Shown here one piece after another: positions 14,037 to 18,373 of a DNA stretch of 18,373 nt. The translations under genes and the position numbers were made by a program. The first letter of the stretch is position 1, and each line of letters begins with the position of its first letter. The notes under the pieces are model-generated. The model was not told the DNA's origin and did not search any database. It saw only the letters and a list, made by a program, of their open reading frames with translations. Source of the DNA: Campylobacterales bacterium (GTDB lineage: Bacteria; Campylobacterota; Campylobacteria; Campylobacterales; Thiovulaceae); the NCBI GenBank assembly GCA_012963895.1, contig DTUW01000131.1:1-18373 (forward strand). Reading direction: 5' to 3'.

Positions 14037-14513
14037 CTACTGCTCAATCTTATTAGCCTGTTGCTCTCTCAACATCTTGATTTCATTCAATATCTGAATC
14101 ATTGCCACCATCGCAAGATGGTAGGAGAATGGACCAAATCCCGAAATTTGACCAGCCACCACAGGAGCTATCATAGATTTATGTCTAAATTCCTCTCGCT
14201 TATAGATATTGGAAATATGAACCTCAACAGTTGGAAGATTTACAGCAGTTATTGCATCTCTGATAGCGATAGAGGTATGGGTGTAAGCTCCCGGGTTGAT
14301 AATAATTCCGTGAGAATCTCCCAAAGCCTCCTGAATCTTATCAACTATTTCACCCTCTAAGTTGGATTGGAAAAACTCAATCTCAAACCCGTTGTTTTTC
14401 GCCACCTCTTCCATCTGTTTATGGATTTGTTCCAACTTCATTCCGCCATATATATTCTGTTCGCGAGTTCCCAACATATTCAAGTTAGGACCTTGAATAA
14501 CCAATATTTTCAT
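14037..14513 (-). CDS. aroQ: 3-dehydroquinate dehydratase, type II
   Basis: 158 residues, the usual size for the dodecameric type II enzyme of the shikimate pathway. Features are the N-terminal IQGPNLNMLGTREQNIYG with the catalytic Tyr in the flexible loop, FFQSNLEGEIVDKI, INPGAYTHTSIAIRDAI, VEVHISNIYKREEFRHKS and the final SGFGPFSYHLA. The start is set at the ATG at 14513, because it follows a near-perfect AGGAGGTGAT. A further in-frame ATG at 14531 would place that ribosome site inside the coding region. It follows the rpoC stop by only ten bases, an unusual place for this gene. Confidence 0.96.
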   Translation of the reverse strand: MKILVIQGPNLNMLGTREQNIYGGMKLEQIHKQMEEVAKNNGFEIEFFQSNLEGEIVDKIQEALGDSHGIIINPGAYTHTSIAIRDAITAVNLPTVEVHISNIYKREEFRHKSMIAPVVAGQISGFGPFSYHLAMVAMIQILNEIKMLREQQANKIEQ

Positions 14514-14523
14514 ATCACCTCCT
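14514..14523 (-). promoter_or_regulatory. Near-perfect Shine-Dalgarno for aroQ
   Basis: The minus strand reads AGGAGGTGAT immediately before the aroQ ATG at 14513, with four bases between AGGAGG and ATG. The site starts right after the rpoC stop codon, so ribosomes ending rpoC can restart. It is much stronger than most ribosome sites in this window. Confidence 0.85.
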
Positions 14524-17500
14524 CTATTCATCTAAATCATCTGTTGGAGTAATCAAGACATCTATATCTTTATAGAATCCAGTTCCAACTGGGATTGTTC
14601 TACCAATTACTATATTCTCTTTCAAATCGGTAAGTTTATCAACTTTACCAGCTACCACCGCCTCAGTTAGAACCTTTGTAACATTTTGGAACGATGCAGC
14701 CGAAATAACACTATCAGCCTCGACTGCTGCCCTTGTAATTCCGAGAAGAGCAGGACTAGCGATAGCAGGTTTCCCTCCAAGTTTCAATATTCGTCTATTC
14801 TCTTCTGTGAATCTCTTGCGACTAACAAAGTCTCCCGGTATCAATTTAGTATCTCCGCTATTTTCTATCTGAACCTGTCGCAACATTTGAGAAATGATGA
14901 CTTCTATATGTTTATCGGCAATATTTACCCCTTGTCTCTTATAGACCTGTTGAATCTCAGAAATCATATAGTTATGGAGAGCATTCATTCCCAGAATTTG
15001 CAAAATATCATTGCTGTAAATAGTTCCATCTGTCAATCTATCACCTGCATGGACAAAATCACCTTCATGAACTAATATCTGTCTATTTTTGTCAATTAGA
15101 TACTCTCTCTCTTGTCCAGTAGTCTCATTAGTTACAGTAATTCGCTGTTTTCCTCTCAACTGCTTACCAAATGAAACCACTCCATCTATTTCAGATAGCT
15201 GAGCTCTATCTTTCGGCTTTCTCGCCTCAAATAGCTCTGAAACTCTCGGCAGACCTCCTGTAATGTCTTTGGTTTTGGAAACCCCTTTTGGTCTCTTAGC
15301 CAAAATATCAGCCTCTTCTACTCGGCTACCTGTTCGAACTGTAATAATGCTCTTTGAAGCTAATTGGTATCTGATTAGGTCTCCTCCATTATCAGGTGCT
15401 AAAACCAATACTGGTAGATTGGATAGTGAAACTGCTTCTGCAACTTCAAAAGAAGTATCGCCTGTAAGAGCATCTTTTCTCTCAATTATATTTTTCCCAA
15501 CCTCGAAATTTTCAAATGAGATAGTTCCAGACTTTTCAGCAATGATGAGGTCATTATATGGGTCCCATTCGACAATCTTATTATTCGTCCCTTCTGGTGC
15601 CGATGCAATTAGGGTATCGGCTTCAACCTCATCGAACTCATTCACCTCTATTCTAGAACCTCTAACTATATAGTGTCTGATAGCTTCTCTATCTTCGCTA
15701 TCTGAGATAACTATAAACAGCCCTTTCTTAGTAACAATATCCCCTTTTTTCTTTTGAACAGGGACAAGATGGTCGCCTCTAAGGAGATAGAAATTTACTT
15801 TCCCTTTTTCTCCGGCTTTGATATTTTGAGGGATAGGCTCTCCATCTTGAACAAAGAGTTCAGCTCCGTATGGAATTCTGTTAGGGACATTCCAACCATC
15901 TTTAATTATCTCTAAGATGCTCTCATCTTGCTCTATATGGTCTCCACTTTGGTGAGGAATGAAGAATTTGGAATCTATTTGACCAACAATTCCTGCCAGT
16001 TCATTAGACTTCACTATATCACTTTTTCTTACCTGATACTTTTTGATTTTTTCCCCATCAGAGATAGAAATCACCACCTCATCGTGGAAAGAGGTTAAAT
16101 GGAATGTTCCAGAAAAAGGTGCTTTAATTTTTGGTTCAACTAGTAGAACTGCTGCATTTCTTCTATTTGCAACTATCTTTTTACCTTCTCTATTGGTGAA
16201 AGTTTTAAGATTGTAGTATCTGATAAAGCCCTCTTTCTCGGAATGGATAGAGTTTTCAGTTTGGGTAGATGTTGCAGTTCCCCCTGTGTGGAAAGTTCGC
16301 ATAGTGAGCTGAGTTCCAGGTTCTCCAATTGATTGAGCGGCAATAATTCCGATAGCTTCACCATTTTTCACTAACTTACCTTCACCCAAATTCAACCCGT
16401 AACACTTAGCACATACTCCACCCTCTGATTTACATGTGGTAACTGTTCTAATTTCGACTGACTGAATACCTGCATCTACTATTACTCTTGCATCTTCTGG
16501 CTGAACCAAATGTCCATCAGAAAAGAGAACTTCATTAGTGATAGGGTCTATTACATCTTGAATCAGAACCCTTCCAACTATTCTCTCTTCAAGAGGTTCT
16601 ATTACCTCATTATTTACCACAATGCTACTTACTTCTAATCCCTCGTGAGTTCCGCAATCATCTTCAATTATCTTAACACTTTGGGCAACATCTACAAGCT
16701 TACGAGTAAGATAACCTGCATTAGCAGTTTTCAAAGCGGTATCGGTGAGACCTTTTCTAGCTCCGTGAGTTGAGATGAAATATTCAAGAACATTTAGCCC
16801 CTCTTTGAAGTTTGAGATAATAGGGGTTTCGATAATGGAACCGTCAGGCTTACTCATTAACCCCCGCATACCTGCTAACTGCTTAATTTGGGCTTCTGAA
16901 CCCCTAGCTCCTGAATCTGCCATCATGTAGATAGAGTTAAAGCCATCTTGGTTCTTTCGGAAGCTCTCCATCATCTTACTTTTCAATATATTCTCTGTTC
17001 GTGTCCAGACATCGATAATTTTCTTATTCTTTTCCTCAGTGTGGAACTTTCCTACCTCAAAGTCATTTTGAATTTCATGAACCTCATTTTTAGCTTTTCT
17101 AATTAGCTCGCTCTTTTCATCAATTACAACAATATCATCTATTGAGATAGAAACCCCAGCCTTAGTAGCATATTTGAATCCTGTTGCTTTCAATTTGTCC
17201 AAAAATTCAGCTGTTACCTCTATTCCTCCATGTTTGTAAATATAATCTACCAACTTTCCTATATCAGACTTTTTCATTTTCTTATTCCACAAACTAGATG
17301 GAACTTTCACAGGCAGTATAGAATGGATTATCATTCGTCCTGGGGTTGTATGAACTATATCTCCGTCTATTCTTGTTCTAATCCTTGAACGAATATCCAA
17401 AGCTCCATGCTCCATCGCTATCTCTATCTCTTCGACAGATGCAAATAGCTTATTCTCTCCCGGTAATCCGTGTTTCTCTACCGTAATATAGTAGATACCC

Positions 17501-18373
17501 AAAACCATATCCTGTGAAGGTATCGCTATCGCTTTTCCTGATGCTGGACTTAATATATTGGTCGTGCTTAACATCAATATCTTTGACTCTGCTATTGCCT
17601 CTGGTGTGAGAGGAACATGAACCGCCATCTGGTCTCCGTCAAAGTCGGCATTAAATGCAGCACAAACCAACGGGTGGAGTTGAATAGCTTTTCCATCTAC
17701 TAATTTTGGGTGAAATGCTTGAATTGAGATTCTGTGGAGGGTAGGAGCCCGGTTTAATAGAATTGGATAGCTATCTACTATCTCTTGAAGAACCTCCCAA
17801 ACTACATTTGCTTGTTGATTTATCAGTCTATTTGCTGTTTTGACAGTTGAAGCATGTCCCCTTTCTTGAAGTTTCGCGATGAGGTGGGGCTTAAATAGTT
17901 CGATAGCCATATGTTTAGGCAATCCACACTCATCCATCTTTAAGTCTGGTCCTACAACAATTACAGAACGACCTGAAAAATCGACCCTTTTACCTAATAG
18001 GTTTTGTCGAAATCGTCCCTGTTTTCCTTTGATAATTTCGGTAAGAGATTTGAGAGGTCTCTTATTCTGTCCTTTAACTGCATTAGTTCTCTTGGTGTTG
18101 TCTAGGAGAGCATCGACAGCCTCCTGCAACATTCTTTTTTCATTTCTAACAATAATATCTGGGGCATCGTTTCTAATTAGTCTTTTTAATCTCTCATTTC
18201 TATTTATCACCCTTCTATATAGGTCATTTACATCAGAAGTGGCAAACTTGCTCCCTTCAAGAGGAACGAGAGGGCGGAGGTCAGGCGGAAGAACTGGAAG
18301 GATAGTAAGCATCATCCACTCTGGACGATTACCAGATTGCAAGAAAGACTCGACTACCTTCAATCTTGTAACG
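14524..18373 (-). CDS. rpoC: RNA polymerase subunit beta-prime, 3' part (5' end outside window)
   Basis: About 1,282 codons; the frame is open to the right edge, so roughly 220 N-terminal residues, including the first zinc site, are missing. The TTG at 18363 is internal (it encodes Leu in RLKVVESF), not a start. Numbering from that codon, NADFDGD at 238-244 holds the three catalytic Mg-binding Asp residues. Also visible are LLGKRVDFSGRSVIVVGP (switch region), LLNRAPTLHR, the second zinc site with Cys in DDCGTHEG, TTCK and GGVCAKC, the trigger-loop sequence AAQSIGEPGTQLTMRTFHTGG, and a C-terminal FQNVTKVLTEAVVAGKVDKL. The end DDLDE matches typical RpoC tails. Whether rpoB is separate or fused, as in Helicobacter, lies outside the window. 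Confidence 0.98.
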   Translation of the reverse strand, partial: VTRLKVVESFLQSGNRPEWMMLTILPVLPPDLRPLVPLEGSKFATSDVNDLYRRVINRNERLKRLIRNDAPDIIVRNEKRMLQEAVDALLDNTKRTNAVKGQNKRPLKSLTEIIKGKQGRFRQNLLGKRVDFSGRSVIVVGPDLKMDECGLPKHMAIELFKPHLIAKLQERGHASTVKTANRLINQQANVVWEVLQEIVDSYPILLNRAPTLHRISIQAFHPKLVDGKAIQLHPLVCAAFNADFDGDQMAVHVPLTPEAIAESKILMLSTTNILSPASGKAIAIPSQDMVLGIYYITVEKHGLPGENKLFASVEEIEIAMEHGALDIRSRIRTRIDGDIVHTTPGRMIIHSILPVKVPSSLWNKKMKKSDIGKLVDYIYKHGGIEVTAEFLDKLKATGFKYATKAGVSISIDDIVVIDEKSELIRKAKNEVHEIQNDFEVGKFHTEEKNKKIIDVWTRTENILKSKMMESFRKNQDGFNSIYMMADSGARGSEAQIKQLAGMRGLMSKPDGSIIETPIISNFKEGLNVLEYFISTHGARKGLTDTALKTANAGYLTRKLVDVAQSVKIIEDDCGTHEGLEVSSIVVNNEVIEPLEERIVGRVLIQDVIDPITNEVLFSDGHLVQPEDARVIVDAGIQSVEIRTVTTCKSEGGVCAKCYGLNLGEGKLVKNGEAIGIIAAQSIGEPGTQLTMRTFHTGGTATSTQTENSIHSEKEGFIRYYNLKTFTNREGKKIVANRRNAAVLLVEPKIKAPFSGTFHLTSFHDEVVISISDGEKIKKYQVRKSDIVKSNELAGIVGQIDSKFFIPHQSGDHIEQDESILEIIKDGWNVPNRIPYGAELFVQDGEPIPQNIKAGEKGKVNFYLLRGDHLVPVQKKKGDIVTKKGLFIVISDSEDREAIRHYIVRGSRIEVNEFDEVEADTLIASAPEGTNNKIVEWDPYNDLIIAEKSGTISFENFEVGKNIIERKDALTGDTSFEVAEAVSLSNLPVLVLAPDNGGDLIRYQLASKSIITVRTGSRVEEADILAKRPKGVSKTKDITGGLPRVSELFEARKPKDRAQLSEIDGVVSFGKQLRGKQRITVTNETTGQEREYLIDKNRQILVHEGDFVHAGDRLTDGTIYSNDILQILGMNALHNYMISEIQQVYKRQGVNIADKHIEVIISQMLRQVQIENSGDTKLIPGDFVSRKRFTEENRRILKLGGKPAIASPALLGITRAAVEADSVISAASFQNVTKVLTEAVVAGKVDKLTDLKENIVIGRTIPVGTGFYKDIDVLITPTDDLDE

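Noticed and set aside
14514..14531. Earlier ATG at 14531 for aroQ
   Set aside because: It would put the near-perfect Shine-Dalgarno inside the coding region and add six residues not expected before the conserved IQGPNLN motif.
14686..15673. Plus-strand open frames of 129 and 136 codons opposite rpoC
   Set aside because: Shadows of rpoC; the rpoC frame is continuous and conserved throughout.
18361..18363. TTG at 18363 as the rpoC start
   Set aside because: The frame stays open to the window edge and this Leu lies in a conserved internal RpoC segment, so the gene is truncated by the window and not short.
1..18373. tRNA, rRNA, riboswitch or CRISPR array
   Set aside because: Nearly all of the window is coding, intergenic gaps are short, and I see no cloverleaf, regularly spaced repeats or structured leader.

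Overview
The window looks like chromosomal core DNA from a Campylobacterota (Epsilonproteobacteria) member. It is AT-rich and very densely packed. The evidence is a fused IspD-IspF gene followed by an HP1021/Cj1608-type atypical response regulator, a purC-purS-purQ-(SH3 membrane protein)-plsC block, a coiled-coil gene-cdsA-dxr block, a hisC-fliF pair and a folK/pepQ/aroQ trio. All of these recall Campylobacter, Helicobacter and Sulfurimonas-like gene orders. The genus cannot be fixed from the sequence alone.

Layout. (1) Positions 1-10437, minus strand, look like one very long, tightly coupled gene string read right to left: LPP20-domain protein, purC, purS, purQ, SH3 membrane protein, plsC, TIGR02757 protein, coiled-coil protein, cdsA, [interruption], dxr, hisC, fliF and the start of a TRAP-transporter small permease that leaves the window. 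It mixes purine synthesis, phospholipid synthesis, isoprenoid synthesis, histidine synthesis and the flagellar MS ring. (2) Between cdsA and dxr lies about 600 bp carrying one plus-strand gene, flanked by a 9-bp direct repeat that sits on the end of cdsA and on the dxr ribosome-binding region. (3) Positions 10498-12536, plus strand: ispDF and the HP1021-like regulator, overlapping by ATGA, transcribed from a 60-bp divergent promoter region shared with group 1. (4) Positions 12537-18373, minus strand: the 3' part of rpoC, then aroQ, pepQ and folK. folK meets the regulator gene tail to tail with abutting stop codons.

No tRNA, rRNA, CRISPR array, prophage or recognisable transposase gene is visible. 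No intergenic stretch exceeds 300 bases; the longest is about 120 bases beside the inserted gene.

The strongest unexplained signal is in word usage. By eye I find no GATC, GTAC, ACGT or GCGC anywhere in the window. GATC avoidance is visible in codon choice: all nine Asp-Pro pairs that I located and checked use GAC, although GAT is otherwise common for Asp. The other leads are the inserted gene, which looks like the front domain of a GIY-YIG-type protein without its nuclease, and the direct repeats around it.
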